NCBI GenBank assembly: GCA_025996865.1
Contig: BNTV01000050.1
Location: forward strand, 1 to 33,730
Source of the DNA: Bacteroidia bacterium
Lineage (GTDB): Bacteria; Bacteroidota; Bacteroidia; Bacteroidales; Azobacteroidaceae
DNA: 33,730 bases
Direction of reading: 5' to 3'
This document shows positions 8,490-17,751 of the stretch, one piece after another (within the stretch, counting starts at the first letter, position 1; each line of letters begins with the position of its first letter). The notes under the pieces are model-generated. The model ran no database searches, was not told where the DNA came from, and saw only the letters and a program-made list of their open reading frames with translations. Made by a program: the position numbers and the translations under genes.

Positions 8490-8536
8490 TATAATCAGCC
8501 ATAACTCACTATTTTTACATACTTATGGCTGATTAT
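8490..8536. repeat. 47-bp repeat, right copy
   Basis: Identical over 47 bases to 7395-7441 and in the same orientation; arms of 14 bp close around the same T-rich loop. It begins 8 bases after the stop of the truncated nuclease gene, so the two copies frame that gene as a ~1.1-kb unit. It could also act as a terminator for the gene before it. Confidence 0.9.
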
Positions 8537-8627
8537 GATATTTTTAAATCCTCAATACTTTACCACACATTCCACAAAGCCCCTCTTTTTAGGGATGTTT
8601 CTGTCAGGAAAATACCCTAATTACGGG

Positions 8628-8659
8628 ATTGTGGATAGGTTTCCTTATATATACTTTTG
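8628..8659 (+). promoter_or_regulatory. Putative promoter of the TonB receptor operon
   Basis: ATTG at 8628-8631, 20-base spacer, TACTTTTG at 8652-8659 (full match to TAnnTTTG). Transcription would begin near 8667, 18 bases before the ATG at 8685. This would drive the ten-gene run ending at 20282. No clear iron-repressor box could be recognised by eye. Confidence 0.55.
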
Positions 8660-8684
8660 CACATTATCAAGTACGATACTTAAA

Positions 8685-11621
8685 ATGCGAATAGCTTTTG
8701 TTTTTATTTTCTTATGTGTTTGCCACATAGCCGCTTGTCAGTATTCCTTGTCGGGGAGGATTCTGGAAGATAAAACCAATAATCCGATAGAATATGCTTC
8801 GGTGGAGATTACGGCCAATGAGTTGCGGGCAATCACGAATGAAAAAGGAGAGTTTCTTTTGAAAAATATTTCGAGAGGCGAGATTCGTATAATGGTATCT
8901 TGTTTGGGATATGCCAAAAAAACCTTTGATGTGAAACTTACCGGCAACATGCGGGATTTGGTATTTTATTTGCCGCAAGATAATCTGGCGCTTAAAGAAG
9001 TGGTGATTACCGCCAAAAGCAAATCCGGCGAAACAGCAACTTCATACGTTATCGACCGCGCGGGACTCGACCATTTGCAGATGTCCGGCGTGTCCGATGC
9101 GATGAGCTTGCTTCCCGGCCGGCAAACCAATCGCAACCTGCATCTTGCCTCCGGCGTCCAACGCTTGGCTGTCCGCGGCGCTACCGGCGAACAGGGTAAT
9201 TCTACTTTTGGGACGGCGGTAGAAGTGGACGGCGTCCGCCTGTCCAATAATGCGGCTTTCAATGCCGGGTCAACATCTTCTATCGGAGAAGTTTACGGAA
9301 TAGATACGCGGAATATTGCAACGCATAACGTCGAATCCATCGAAATTATCACCGGAATCCCTTCCGTGGAATATGGCGATTTGTCGAATGGAGTCGTCAG
9401 AATCAATTCCCGGAAAGGAAAATCACCCCTACTTGTTGAATTGGCTACGAAACCGAACACCAAACAAGTGTCCGCAAGCAAGGGTTTTGACCTGAAACAC
9501 AATGCCGGCGTGCTTAACGCTTCCATCGAATATACCAAATCCATATCCGAATTGGCTTCTCCCTATACTTCTTACGACAGGAACAGTTTATCGTTGATTT
9601 ACGAAAATACGTTTAACAAACAAAACCAACCGCTGACGCTTACGGCCGGTATCTCCGGAAATACCGGAGGATACGACAGCCACGCCGACCCGGACAGTTT
9701 CAGGGAAACATACGTTAAAGAAAAAGACAATACGCTGAGAGGAAATCTAAAACTCAATTGGTTGCTCAATAAACCCTGGATTACGCTTGTTGAATTTTCC
9801 GCAGCGCTAAGTTATTCCGATAATTTAAGCACTGAAAAAGTCAATAAATCAAGTTCCACTTCCGTTGCAGCCATTCATGGATTGGAAGAAGGATATTTTG
9901 TTGCACAAAAATACGATGAATTTCCCGATGCACCTGTCGGACTTCTTCCCGGAGGTTATTGGTATGAAACGGCTTATACCGATAGTAAACCGTTGAATTA
10001 CACAGCCAAACTAAAGGCAAAATGGGCAAAGAAATACAATGCCATACAAAGTAATTTAATGTTGGGAGCAGATTTCAACAGTTCCGGAAACAAGGGCAAA
10101 GGCCTCTATTATGACAATTTACGGAATGCGCCGGATTGGAGGGAATATCGTTACGACCAAGTGCCGTTCATGAATACGGTTTCCGCATATCTCGAAGAAA
10201 AATTAGATATCGCACTCGGTAAATCCATGTTAAAACTACTGGCCGGTTTGCGTTCGGATGTCACATTGATTAAAAATTCGGCTTATGGAAATGTCGGCAG
10301 TTTGTCGCCCCGTTTCAATGCCAAATATATCATAGAAAAATTTACCATACATGCCGGCTGGGGGGAAGCGGTTAAACTCCCTTCATTTTCGATTCTTTAT
10401 CCTTCTCCCGCCTATTCGGATAAACTCGCTTTCGCTCCCGGAGCCATGCCCGACGGAACGATTTTTTACGCCTACTATTTACGTCCCTACGTCTCGAAAT
10501 ACAATCCGGACTTGAAATGGCAATACAATCAACAGGCGGAAATCGGATTTGAAGCACGGCTCAAAGGCGTCAATATTTCCGCAACATTTTACAGGAACAA
10601 ACTTAAAAATTCTTATACTACCTCGACGGAATATACGCCGTTTGAATATAAATTTACAGACCAGAAACAGTTGGAATCGTCAAATATTCCCGCCGGAAAC
10701 AGGATTTACTCAATCGACCGGACAACAGGAATTGTTACGGTTTCCGATAAAACCGGCGGACATCCCGCCGAAACGCTTGCATACCGGGAAATGAAAACGT
10801 TTAAATCAAACAACATGTACATAAATGGTTCTCCTTCAACGCAAAACGGTATAGATTGGGTGATCGATTTCAACAAAATAGAGGCGATTATGACTTCCAT
10901 CCGCCTCGACGGAAATTATTACCGCTACAAAGGCGTAGAAGAGAAAATAACCGCCAGTTCTCCGGTATCTCAAATGATGACGGATGGCAATCCCTACAAA
11001 TATATCGGCTATTATGTCGGTACATCAGGTGTTTCCAATGGCAGTGAAAAAAAGAATCTTACGACTAATTTGACCCTGACAACGCATATTCCTGCTATCC
11101 GGATGATTTTTTCATTACGTCTTGAAGGCACTCTCTACAATTATACCCAAAATCTGAGCGAATACAGCGGCGGACAACGCGGTTTTGCATTGGATGACCG
11201 CGCCGGTTATTTTCCGTCAAACGATAATCCTTCCGGAATCTACAATTCCGACCGTTATATTGGTGTTTATCCTTTATATTATACGTCTTATGAGGATATG
11301 AATACAAAAATTCCTTTTGCCGAAAAATTGGCATGGGCAAGGGACAACGACCGGGAGTTGTATAATGAATTGGCTAAATTGGTGGGAAAATCCAATACCG
11401 ATTATTATTTCAATGCCAACACGCTGTCGGCCTATTATTCCGCCAATATCAGCGTTACGAAAGAAATCGGCGACCATGTTTCCATGACATTCAATGCAAT
11501 TAACTTTTTGAACAACACGCAGTTGATTAAATCCGGAAATCGAGATTCGGAAATAACAATATACGGCACATCCTATATTCCCAAGTTTTATTACGGATTG
11601 ACGTTGCGGATAAAAATATAA
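8685..11621 (+). CDS. TonB-dependent outer-membrane receptor
   Basis: 978 residues from the ATG at 8685; the frame runs back to 8535, but the signal peptide (MRIAFVFIFLCVCHIAAC) and the promoter favour this start. After it come a carboxypeptidase-regulatory-like beta domain (SGRILEDKTNNPIEYASVEI...GEFLLKNI, ~residues 20-105), a plug domain (LKEVVITA... SDAMSLLPGRQT...VRGATGEQG...VEIITGIPSVEYGDLSNGVVRI) and a long beta-barrel ending in YYGLTLRIKI. It imports a ligand using TonB-ExbBD energy. It is a single-protein receptor with no SusD partner, which points to metal chelates, heme, vitamins or peptides rather than polysaccharide (inference). The following lipoprotein starts 6 bases later. Confidence 0.93.
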   Translation: MRIAFVFIFLCVCHIAACQYSLSGRILEDKTNNPIEYASVEITANELRAITNEKGEFLLKNISRGEIRIMVSCLGYAKKTFDVKLTGNMRDLVFYLPQDNLALKEVVITAKSKSGETATSYVIDRAGLDHLQMSGVSDAMSLLPGRQTNRNLHLASGVQRLAVRGATGEQGNSTFGTAVEVDGVRLSNNAAFNAGSTSSIGEVYGIDTRNIATHNVESIEIITGIPSVEYGDLSNGVVRINSRKGKSPLLVELATKPNTKQVSASKGFDLKHNAGVLNASIEYTKSISELASPYTSYDRNSLSLIYENTFNKQNQPLTLTAGISGNTGGYDSHADPDSFRETYVKEKDNTLRGNLKLNWLLNKPWITLVEFSAALSYSDNLSTEKVNKSSSTSVAAIHGLEEGYFVAQKYDEFPDAPVGLLPGGYWYETAYTDSKPLNYTAKLKAKWAKKYNAIQSNLMLGADFNSSGNKGKGLYYDNLRNAPDWREYRYDQVPFMNTVSAYLEEKLDIALGKSMLKLLAGLRSDVTLIKNSAYGNVGSLSPRFNAKYIIEKFTIHAGWGEAVKLPSFSILYPSPAYSDKLAFAPGAMPDGTIFYAYYLRPYVSKYNPDLKWQYNQQAEIGFEARLKGVNISATFYRNKLKNSYTTSTEYTPFEYKFTDQKQLESSNIPAGNRIYSIDRTTGIVTVSDKTGGHPAETLAYREMKTFKSNNMYINGSPSTQNGIDWVIDFNKIEAIMTSIRLDGNYYRYKGVEEKITASSPVSQMMTDGNPYKYIGYYVGTSGVSNGSEKKNLTTNLTLTTHIPAIRMIFSLRLEGTLYNYTQNLSEYSGGQRGFALDDRAGYFPSNDNPSGIYNSDRYIGVYPLYYTSYEDMNTKIPFAEKLAWARDNDRELYNELAKLVGKSNTDYYFNANTLSAYYSANISVTKEIGDHVSMTFNAINFLNNTQLIKSGNRDSEITIYGTSYIPKFYYGLTLRIKI

Positions 11622-11627
11622 AATGGT

Positions 11628-12980
11628 ATGAAAAGTAAAATAAACACAGTCAAACAGATATTCTCGTTAGCGATGATTGGCATACTTCTCGCGACAGCCC
11701 ATTCGTGCGATGAGAAAAATGAAGACATAAAAACCATTGAGGTGAAAATCCGGTTGGTCTATCCGGCCGGATATGAGCCGAGAGCAGGCGTCCCCGTCAA
11801 ATTAACCGGTAACTATGCCGTATTCGAAGCACAAACAGATGCATCGGGTATGGCCGATTTTACGGTTGCAGTAGGAGTGTATGAAGCCATGTCATTCGAA
11901 TCTTATTTGGAAGACAAAAATTATATCCTGTTCAACGGTACCAAAAGCAATATGGTCGTGAATGAAAGCCTGTCGCAAAACGTATTTGATATGCCACTGA
12001 CAATGTCAAAAACAAGTCAATTGGTTATCAAGGAAATATATAACGGCGGTTGTCAGAAAGACGATGGGTCGGGGGCTTTCCAAAATGACAAATATGTAAT
12101 CCTGTACAACAATTCATCCGGGCCTGTTTCACTGAAAAACTACTGCTTGGGGGCTTGTATGCCTTCCAACGGACACGCCACCAACAATTTTATGTCGGGA
12201 GGCGAATTAAGTTATCTAAAACAGGGATGGATACCGGCGGGTTTCGGCATTTGGGCATTGGAAAGCGACGTAATGCTTGAGGCCGGCCGGCAAATTGTGA
12301 TTGCTTTGGAAAACGCCATCGACAACACGCAAACTTACAGCAACTCCGTCAATCTCGCCAACGCCGGTTATTACACAGCTTATGATATTGCTGTGTGGCC
12401 AAATACTACTTATTACAAAGTGGCCGACGTCATACCCGGCAACCATTATCTGAAAGCGTATAAAATAGCGGGAGCAGTAGGCAACGCATGGCCGTTAAGC
12501 GTAAGTTCCCCCGCATTTTTTGTTTTCCAAACGAAAAATAGTACGCCGGCTGCTTTTGCAAACAATGCAGATAACATCGTTTTACACGGAACGTCGTCAA
12601 GTCAGGCAAATCTGAAAACGCCCGTAGATTGGATTGTTGACGGAATAGAAATATTCCAGAAAGGGCAGGAAGCAAACAGCAAGAAACGGCTCACGGACAA
12701 TGTCGATGCCGGATCTATTTATCTGACAAATAATCAGGGATATACCTTGTACCGGAATGTAGATAAGGAAGCAACCGAAATGATTCCTGAAAATGCCGGA
12801 AAAATGGTCTATGACTATGACAAAGGAACAGCCGGCCTTGTTGAAGGCGGAACCACCGATCCCAGCGGCATCGATGCGGAAGCCTCTCTCAAACTCGGCG
12901 CAAGAATTATTTACAAGGATACAAATAATTCCACCGTCGATTTTCATCAGCGAAAACAAGCGTCACTAATTCAAATGTAA
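11628..12980 (+). CDS. DUF4876 lipoprotein, first copy
   Basis: 450 residues. Signal peptide with lipobox-like HSC (Cys27) anchors it in the outer membrane. Residues ~35-125 form a carboxypeptidase-regulatory-like beta domain (VPVKLTGNYAVFEAQTDASGMADFTV). From ~133 the DUF4876 region begins with LVIKEIYNGGCQKDDGSGAF.NDKYVILYNNSSGPVSLKNYCL, a layout like lamin-tail (LTD) beta folds. This region is repeated with roughly three quarters identity by eye in the protein at 13540-14682. As the lipoprotein encoded right after the TonB receptor it may sit on that receptor as a surface ligand-binding lid or partner (inference). No catalytic motif seen. Confidence 0.85.
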   Translation: MKSKINTVKQIFSLAMIGILLATAHSCDEKNEDIKTIEVKIRLVYPAGYEPRAGVPVKLTGNYAVFEAQTDASGMADFTVAVGVYEAMSFESYLEDKNYILFNGTKSNMVVNESLSQNVFDMPLTMSKTSQLVIKEIYNGGCQKDDGSGAFQNDKYVILYNNSSGPVSLKNYCLGACMPSNGHATNNFMSGGELSYLKQGWIPAGFGIWALESDVMLEAGRQIVIALENAIDNTQTYSNSVNLANAGYYTAYDIAVWPNTTYYKVADVIPGNHYLKAYKIAGAVGNAWPLSVSSPAFFVFQTKNSTPAAFANNADNIVLHGTSSSQANLKTPVDWIVDGIEIFQKGQEANSKKRLTDNVDAGSIYLTNNQGYTLYRNVDKEATEMIPENAGKMVYDYDKGTAGLVEGGTTDPSGIDAEASLKLGARIIYKDTNNSTVDFHQRKQASLIQM

Positions 12981-12996
12981 TTTAATTTTTAACAAT

Positions 12997-13500
12997 ATGA
13001 AAAAGAAAAAAATTGTTTTGGGAATGGTTCTCGTAGCGCTAATATGCACGGGAACGGCAACGAAGGCGGATGATGTTCCGCAACTGACCGTACAGTGGAA
13101 CTTTACGGACGATTCCAACAAAGCGTATTATTTTGCCGATTGGAGTAAAATAACTTTCGACGCCAATGGGAATGCCGTTTTTGCCTTGGTGAACGGAGAT
13201 ACAAAAACCTATGCGCTCGATGATTTGAAAAGCGTTACCTTTCCGGTACAAACGTTGGGAACATCCATTCCGGAAATAAAGGTTCCGAAATTAACGGCGT
13301 ATCCGAATCCGGTTGTGAGCAATTTAACCATCGAAGCGGAAAATCCGTTGGGGATAATTATCTTGGTGGATTTGAGCGGGCGAAAAGTAAAATCATTTGA
13401 GAGTAAAGAGACCAAAGTTTCTTTGGATTTATCCGGTCTTCCCAAAGGCATTTACATTTTGCAAGCCGGCGGGAAAACGAGTAAAATCGTAAAAAATTAA
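12997..13500 (+). CDS. Small T9SS-sorted secreted protein
   Basis: 167 residues: a signal peptide (MKKKKIVLGMVLVALICTGTATKA), a short N-terminal region with the WSKITFDANGN...YALDDLKSVTF pattern common in small Bacteroidota exported proteins, and from ~90 a type A C-terminal sorting domain (LTAYPNPVVSNLTIEAE...VDLSGRKVKSF...LSGLPKGIYILQ...SKIVKN). That domain directs export by the type IX system and usually removal or surface anchoring, so the organism should have PorSS. The mature cargo would be only ~70 residues with no recognisable activity. Lies between the two DUF4876 genes, 16 and 39 bases away, so probably part of the same transport locus. Confidence 0.85.
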   Translation: MKKKKIVLGMVLVALICTGTATKADDVPQLTVQWNFTDDSNKAYYFADWSKITFDANGNAVFALVNGDTKTYALDDLKSVTFPVQTLGTSIPEIKVPKLTAYPNPVVSNLTIEAENPLGIIILVDLSGRKVKSFESKETKVSLDLSGLPKGIYILQAGGKTSKIVKN

Positions 13501-13539
13501 AATCAATGTATTATCTAATCAATTAAAAATGTTATTAGA

Positions 13540-14682
13540 ATGAAAAAAAATATACTTTTACTCATTGTTGCCACATTCGCATTAAGTTTGGCAAACAGCG
13601 CAAAAGCGCAAGAGATTGTGCCTACCATTAAAATCTGGAAGGACAACGCATTTCAGGAATTTACCGTTTCCGGCATTGATTCGATTACGCCGGGTGTAAA
13701 AACGATTTATAACGCAATCGGTCGTGTAGTTATCAAGGAAATATACATCGGCGGATGCCAGAAAAACGACAATTCCGGTGCATTTTACAATGACAAATAT
13801 GTGATTCTGTACAACAATTCATCCGAACCGGTTTCGCTGAAAAATCTCAGCATAGGAACTTGTATGCCGGGAAACGGACACGCTACCAACAACTTCATAT
13901 CAGGCGGCGAATTGATTTATAAAAATGAAGGATGGATACCGGCAGGTTACGGTATCTGGTCGTTGGAAAGCAACGCAGTATTAGATGCCGGCAAAGAAAT
14001 TGTGATTGCTTTGGAAAATGCCATCGACAATACGCAGACGTACAGCAATTCCGTCAATTTTGCCAATCCCGGCTATTACGCAGCTTATGATCTTGCCGTT
14101 TGGACAAATCCCACTTATTATAAAGTAGCCGACGTCATACCGGAAAGCCATTATTTGAAAGGATACAAAATAGCCGGCTTAACAGTAAACGCTTTTGTAA
14201 CAAGCAACAGTTCGCCCGCATTTTTTATCTTCCAGCCGCAAGGAACTACGCCGGACGTTTTTGTAAACGATGCTAACAATATCGTTCTGCATGGATCGTC
14301 TGCAACTCAAGCCAACCTGAAAACACCGGTAACATGGGTTGTTGACGGTATAGAAATCTTCCAGAAAGAGCAAGAAACCAAAAGCATCAAACGTCTTACG
14401 GACAATGTGGATGCCGGCTCTGCTTATCTGACGAATGCTCTGGGCTATACCTTGTATCGCAATGTGGATAAAGAAGCAACCGAAGCGATTTCCGAAAATG
14501 CCGGAAAAATTGTCTATGACTATGACAAAGGAACAGCCGGAGTCGTTGAAGGCGGAACCACCGATCCGAGCGGCATTGATGCGGAAGCCTCGCTCAAACT
14601 CGGCGCAAGAATTATTTACAAGGACACCAATAACTCCACCGAAGATTTCCATCAGCGAAAACAAGCTGCTTTGAAAGATTAA
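13540..14682 (+). CDS. DUF4876 protein, second copy with a different N-terminus
   Basis: 380 residues. The signal peptide (MKKNILLLIVATFALSLANSAKAQ) lacks a lipobox cysteine, unlike the first copy. Residues ~25-60 (TIKIWKDNAFQEFTVSGIDSITPG) resemble the N-terminal region of the small T9SS protein upstream rather than the beta domain of the first copy. From residue ~64 the DUF4876 region follows (VVIKEIYIGGCQKNDNSGAF), nearly colinear with copy one to the end (DFHQRKQAALKD). So a duplicated domain has been given a new export head, changing a lipoprotein into a soluble or loosely bound secreted form. No sorting domain is present. Function unknown; likely handles the same ligand as copy one. Confidence 0.85.
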   Translation: MKKNILLLIVATFALSLANSAKAQEIVPTIKIWKDNAFQEFTVSGIDSITPGVKTIYNAIGRVVIKEIYIGGCQKNDNSGAFYNDKYVILYNNSSEPVSLKNLSIGTCMPGNGHATNNFISGGELIYKNEGWIPAGYGIWSLESNAVLDAGKEIVIALENAIDNTQTYSNSVNFANPGYYAAYDLAVWTNPTYYKVADVIPESHYLKGYKIAGLTVNAFVTSNSSPAFFIFQPQGTTPDVFVNDANNIVLHGSSATQANLKTPVTWVVDGIEIFQKEQETKSIKRLTDNVDAGSAYLTNALGYTLYRNVDKEATEAISENAGKIVYDYDKGTAGVVEGGTTDPSGIDAEASLKLGARIIYKDTNNSTEDFHQRKQAALKD

Positions 14683-14694
14683 TAGTTCGTAATA

Positions 14695-16302
14695 ATGTTC
14701 GACAAAGTAAAAATACAAATTGTAGCATGGTTCGGCGGAGTTTTACTAAGCGCTGCCGGACTAACTGCACAAACGCCTTCGCAAAGTTGGCGCAACATGG
14801 ATGATATCCGCCTGCGGGATGCTGCCCTCACCGGCGAAAATGCCGCCGGACTGCATCACTTGTCTGTTGACGGTATCTCATACGCCGAAATATCAGCCAA
14901 CAAAAGTCAAGGCGACTTTGTCAATTATTTCCAATCGAATAACAGTTTGGAATTCAGTGTCGAATCCGAATCATTCTATCGCCTGAATCCTCAAACAGTC
15001 TTTTACGGCAAGATAAAATACGCCGGTTTTCAAGGGAAAAACATGGATGGCTCCATGCTTATCAATCCCTATTACAATGCGTTTGACATCGTTGAAGTAA
15101 CCTCCGGTACGGCAGGCGACAAAGCCAAAGAAGATTATTGCCTTACGGGAGCAATTGCTTACGACCTGTCTAAACGATGGACTTTGGGCGGGAAAATAGA
15201 TTACGAAGCATCCAACTATGCCAAGTACAAAGATTTGCGGCATACTAATTCGCTATTGGACTTTTCGTCAAGCCTTGGCGTCAGCTATCGCTTAAATTCA
15301 CGCATTGAATTGGGATTCAATTATTTGTACCGGAAAAGCGTGGAAGACCTGCGTTTTAAAACCTACGGAACCACCGACCGGAAATATACCTCGTTTATCA
15401 GTTTCGGAAACTTCTTCGGAAAGAATGAACTCTTTGGCGGTGAGGGCTATACCGACAGCAACAACAGCAATCCCATCGTAAATAATTTCAATGGAATATC
15501 CTTGCAATTGCATATACAAGCAAATGATAAACGGACTATTTTCAATGAATTATCTTACCGGAAACGGGAAGGCTATTACGGCAAACGCTCTACCGTGACC
15601 CCTGTTTATTCGGAACACAACGCCACTATTTTTGCCTACCGCGGACAAGTCTCATGGTTACAGGCGCAACACCGGCACGACTGGCGGCTCAGTTTGGAAC
15701 GGGAACAATTGGAAAATTTTGAAAATATTTGGCGTAAGGATAATAACGCAGGCAACCGCACCGACATCGTCTATTTCGGAAATAATAAAGTATTGAACAA
15801 AAGTTTATTACATGCTCGTATGGATTATACGGCCAACTTGTTTGTGCAGGATTTTCATCCCGAATGGAAACTCCGTGCAGGAATGGATTTCTATCGCCGG
15901 CAACAAACAACAATGCTTTATCCTTATTTCCGTAAACAGGATATCCATGCTTACAATCTCTTTTTATCAGCTGAAAAACAACTGATTAAAAACAAAAACC
16001 GCTACGATTTCCTGTTAGGGGCAAGCTATGGAAACGGCGGAAACGAAGCCGCAATCGACGGAAGTTATGCTCCCGGACAAACGCAATCGAAATCGTCCGG
16101 CGAACACCTTTACCGCGAATATGAATACCTGACCGCCCCGCGATTCTCAGGAAATACGAGCATCGGCTACAATCGCTTGCTGACTGCGTCTCTCCGCGGA
16201 TATGTCCGTCTTCAATACGAATACATCCAAGCGTTGAATATTAGTTACTTAAACGGAAAAACACACCATTCCGCCACATTGGCTGCCGGATGTGTGTTCT
16301 AA
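14695..16302 (+). CDS. DUF6850-type outer-membrane beta-barrel protein
   Basis: 535 residues with a signal peptide ending near SAAGLTAQ, followed by alternating amphipathic strands rich in aromatic girdle residues throughout (for example LFVQDFHPEWKLRAGMDFYRRQQ, LRGYVRLQYEYIQALN) and a final residue Phe (LAAGCVF), the hallmark recognised by the barrel assembly machinery. No plug domain or TonB box, so it is not a second TonB receptor. The WRNMDDIRLRDAALTGENAAGL start is familiar from Bacteroidota barrels in loci with DUF4876 and DUF4857 proteins. It may form a passive pore or assist surface display of the neighbours; the role is not established. Twelve bases separate it from the preceding gene. 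Confidence 0.8.
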   Translation: MFDKVKIQIVAWFGGVLLSAAGLTAQTPSQSWRNMDDIRLRDAALTGENAAGLHHLSVDGISYAEISANKSQGDFVNYFQSNNSLEFSVESESFYRLNPQTVFYGKIKYAGFQGKNMDGSMLINPYYNAFDIVEVTSGTAGDKAKEDYCLTGAIAYDLSKRWTLGGKIDYEASNYAKYKDLRHTNSLLDFSSSLGVSYRLNSRIELGFNYLYRKSVEDLRFKTYGTTDRKYTSFISFGNFFGKNELFGGEGYTDSNNSNPIVNNFNGISLQLHIQANDKRTIFNELSYRKREGYYGKRSTVTPVYSEHNATIFAYRGQVSWLQAQHRHDWRLSLEREQLENFENIWRKDNNAGNRTDIVYFGNNKVLNKSLLHARMDYTANLFVQDFHPEWKLRAGMDFYRRQQTTMLYPYFRKQDIHAYNLFLSAEKQLIKNKNRYDFLLGASYGNGGNEAAIDGSYAPGQTQSKSSGEHLYREYEYLTAPRFSGNTSIGYNRLLTASLRGYVRLQYEYIQALNISYLNGKTHHSATLAAGCVF

Positions 16303-16313
16303 TTATTATCTAC

Positions 16314-17030
16314 ATGGCACCAGTTATTCAATGTGAAAATATTACTCATTATTATGGAAATCGTTTGATTTACAAAGATTTAAATTTTGAGGTACAGAAA
16401 GGTAAGATTTTAGGCTTATTGGGAAAAAACGGAACCGGCAAAACCACCATCATCAATATCCTGAACGGTTATCTGAAACCGCAATCGGGTATTTGCCGGA
16501 TGTTCGGGGAAAGCATGGACAAGCTTACGCCGCAAACGAAGGGACGCATTGGTTTGCTTTTGGAAGGACATATCCAGCACAGTTATTTCAATGTTCGGCA
16601 AATCGAACGCTATTACAGCCGGTTTTTCCCGAATTGGAAACGGGATGCTTATTTCCGCTTGCTCGAAAAGTTGCAGGTTACCCCAACGCAGAAAATCAGT
16701 ACCATGTCCTGCGGGCAACGTTCGCAAGTGGCTTTGGGATTGCTGTTTGCACAAGACCCGGATTTGCTGATTCTCGACGATTTTTCCATGGGATTAGACC
16801 CCGGTTACCGGCGGTTGTTTGTCGAATATCTCAAGGAATTTGTCGAAAGCGGAAACAAAACCGTCTTTCTGACTTCTCATATCATTCAGGATATGGAAAT
16901 GCTGATTGACGATTGCATCATTCTCGATTACGGCAAAATTTTGCTGCACAAATCAACCAAAGCGTTGATGGAGGAACATCCGGGACAAACGATGGAAGAT
17001 GTTTTTATCGAATTAACGGGGAAATATTAG
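16314..17030 (+). CDS. ABC transporter ATP-binding protein
   Basis: 238 residues from the ATG at 16314 (the earlier GTG at 16290 overlaps the barrel gene). Walker A is GKNGTGKT (37-44), the signature is MSCGQRSQ (Cys133 instead of the usual Gly), Walker B is LLILDD (151-156), and the H-loop is in FLTSHI. The catalytic glutamate after Walker B is Asp156 in LDDFSMGLD where most relatives have LDEP; this conservative change usually slows hydrolysis. Pairs with the permease at 17083. The ABC-2-like pairing suggests export or mechanical work in the inner membrane rather than classical binding-protein import. Confidence 0.92.
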   Translation: MAPVIQCENITHYYGNRLIYKDLNFEVQKGKILGLLGKNGTGKTTIINILNGYLKPQSGICRMFGESMDKLTPQTKGRIGLLLEGHIQHSYFNVRQIERYYSRFFPNWKRDAYFRLLEKLQVTPTQKISTMSCGQRSQVALGLLFAQDPDLLILDDFSMGLDPGYRRLFVEYLKEFVESGNKTVFLTSHIIQDMEMLIDDCIILDYGKILLHKSTKALMEEHPGQTMEDVFIELTGKY

Positions 17031-17033
17031 TTA

Positions 17034-17057
17034 ATTACGAATTACGAATTACGAATT
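17034..17057. repeat. Three tandem ATTACGA heptamers
   Basis: ATTACGA occurs three times in a row at 17034-17054, followed by ATT. It fills the 52-base gap between the ATPase and permease genes. Short AT-rich tandem heptamers of this kind are frequent between Bacteroidota genes; no function is known to me. Confidence 0.8.
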
Positions 17058-17082
17058 AAAAATTGTTATACAATTATTGTTT

Positions 17083-17751
17083 ATGTATCAATCAATTATT
17101 TACAAAGAGTGGATTAAAACCCGGAGTATGATTGTCCTTATGGCAATTGTTTTCTTGGGTGCCGGAATTTATTCCTTTATGAAAATTGCAGAGACAGGCC
17201 GGTTGATGGGGATGATTAATTATTGGGAGGGAACGATTGAAAAGGGCGTGTCTTTTTTCGAATATTTCAAATATTTACCGCTGTTGTTGGGCATATTGTT
17301 GGCTGTGACTCAATACGTTCCGGAATTACAATTCAAGCGCTTGAAACTGACTTTGCATTTGCCGCTTCCCGAAAAGAACATCATTGCGGTGATGCTGGCT
17401 TACGGTCTGGCGGTTGAGCTGTTGTTCATTCTCATCACCGTGCCATTGTTATTGCTTGGATTGAGTTTTGGTTTTCCGCGGGAAATAGTTTGGGGCGCTT
17501 TCTGGCTGATATTGCCTTGGTTTTTGGCAGGATTAGCCGCTTATCTGATTGCGTCGTGGATTTGTTTGGAACCGCAATGGAAACAACGGGTTTTGGATTT
17601 CATTCCCGGAGCGGGAGTGATTTCGTTCTTCTTTATGGGTGTAAAAGCAGGGGCTTATCAGCCGTTTGTGATTTATTTGGTCGGGTTTATTTTGTTGGCT
17701 TTTGCTTTTTCGTTTTATTCGGCGATACGGTTCAAGGAAGGGAAAAGTTAA
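17083..17751 (+). CDS. ABC transporter permease, ABC-2-like
   Basis: 222 residues from the ATG at 17083. The N-terminus (YQSIIYKEWIKTRSMIVLMAIVFLGAGIYSF) has the cytoplasmic 'KEW' elbow followed by a first membrane helix typical of ABC-2 permeases. About six hydrophobic segments follow (FKYLPLLLGILLAVTQYV, LAVELLFILITVPLLLLGL, GAFWLILPWFLAGLAAYLIASWI, PGAGVISFFFMGV, FVIYLVGFILLAFAFSFYSAI). Forms the membrane half of the transporter with the ATPase encoded just before. Substrate not evident. Confidence 0.85.
   Translation: MYQSIIYKEWIKTRSMIVLMAIVFLGAGIYSFMKIAETGRLMGMINYWEGTIEKGVSFFEYFKYLPLLLGILLAVTQYVPELQFKRLKLTLHLPLPEKNIIAVMLAYGLAVELLFILITVPLLLLGLSFGFPREIVWGAFWLILPWFLAGLAAYLIASWICLEPQWKQRVLDFIPGAGVISFFFMGVKAGAYQPFVIYLVGFILLAFAFSFYSAIRFKEGKS

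Noticed and set aside
8685..16302. Polysaccharide utilisation locus
   Set aside because: The receptor has no SusD-type partner and no glycosidase in its operon; the hydrolase at 4123 is separated by the truncated nuclease region and its own context.
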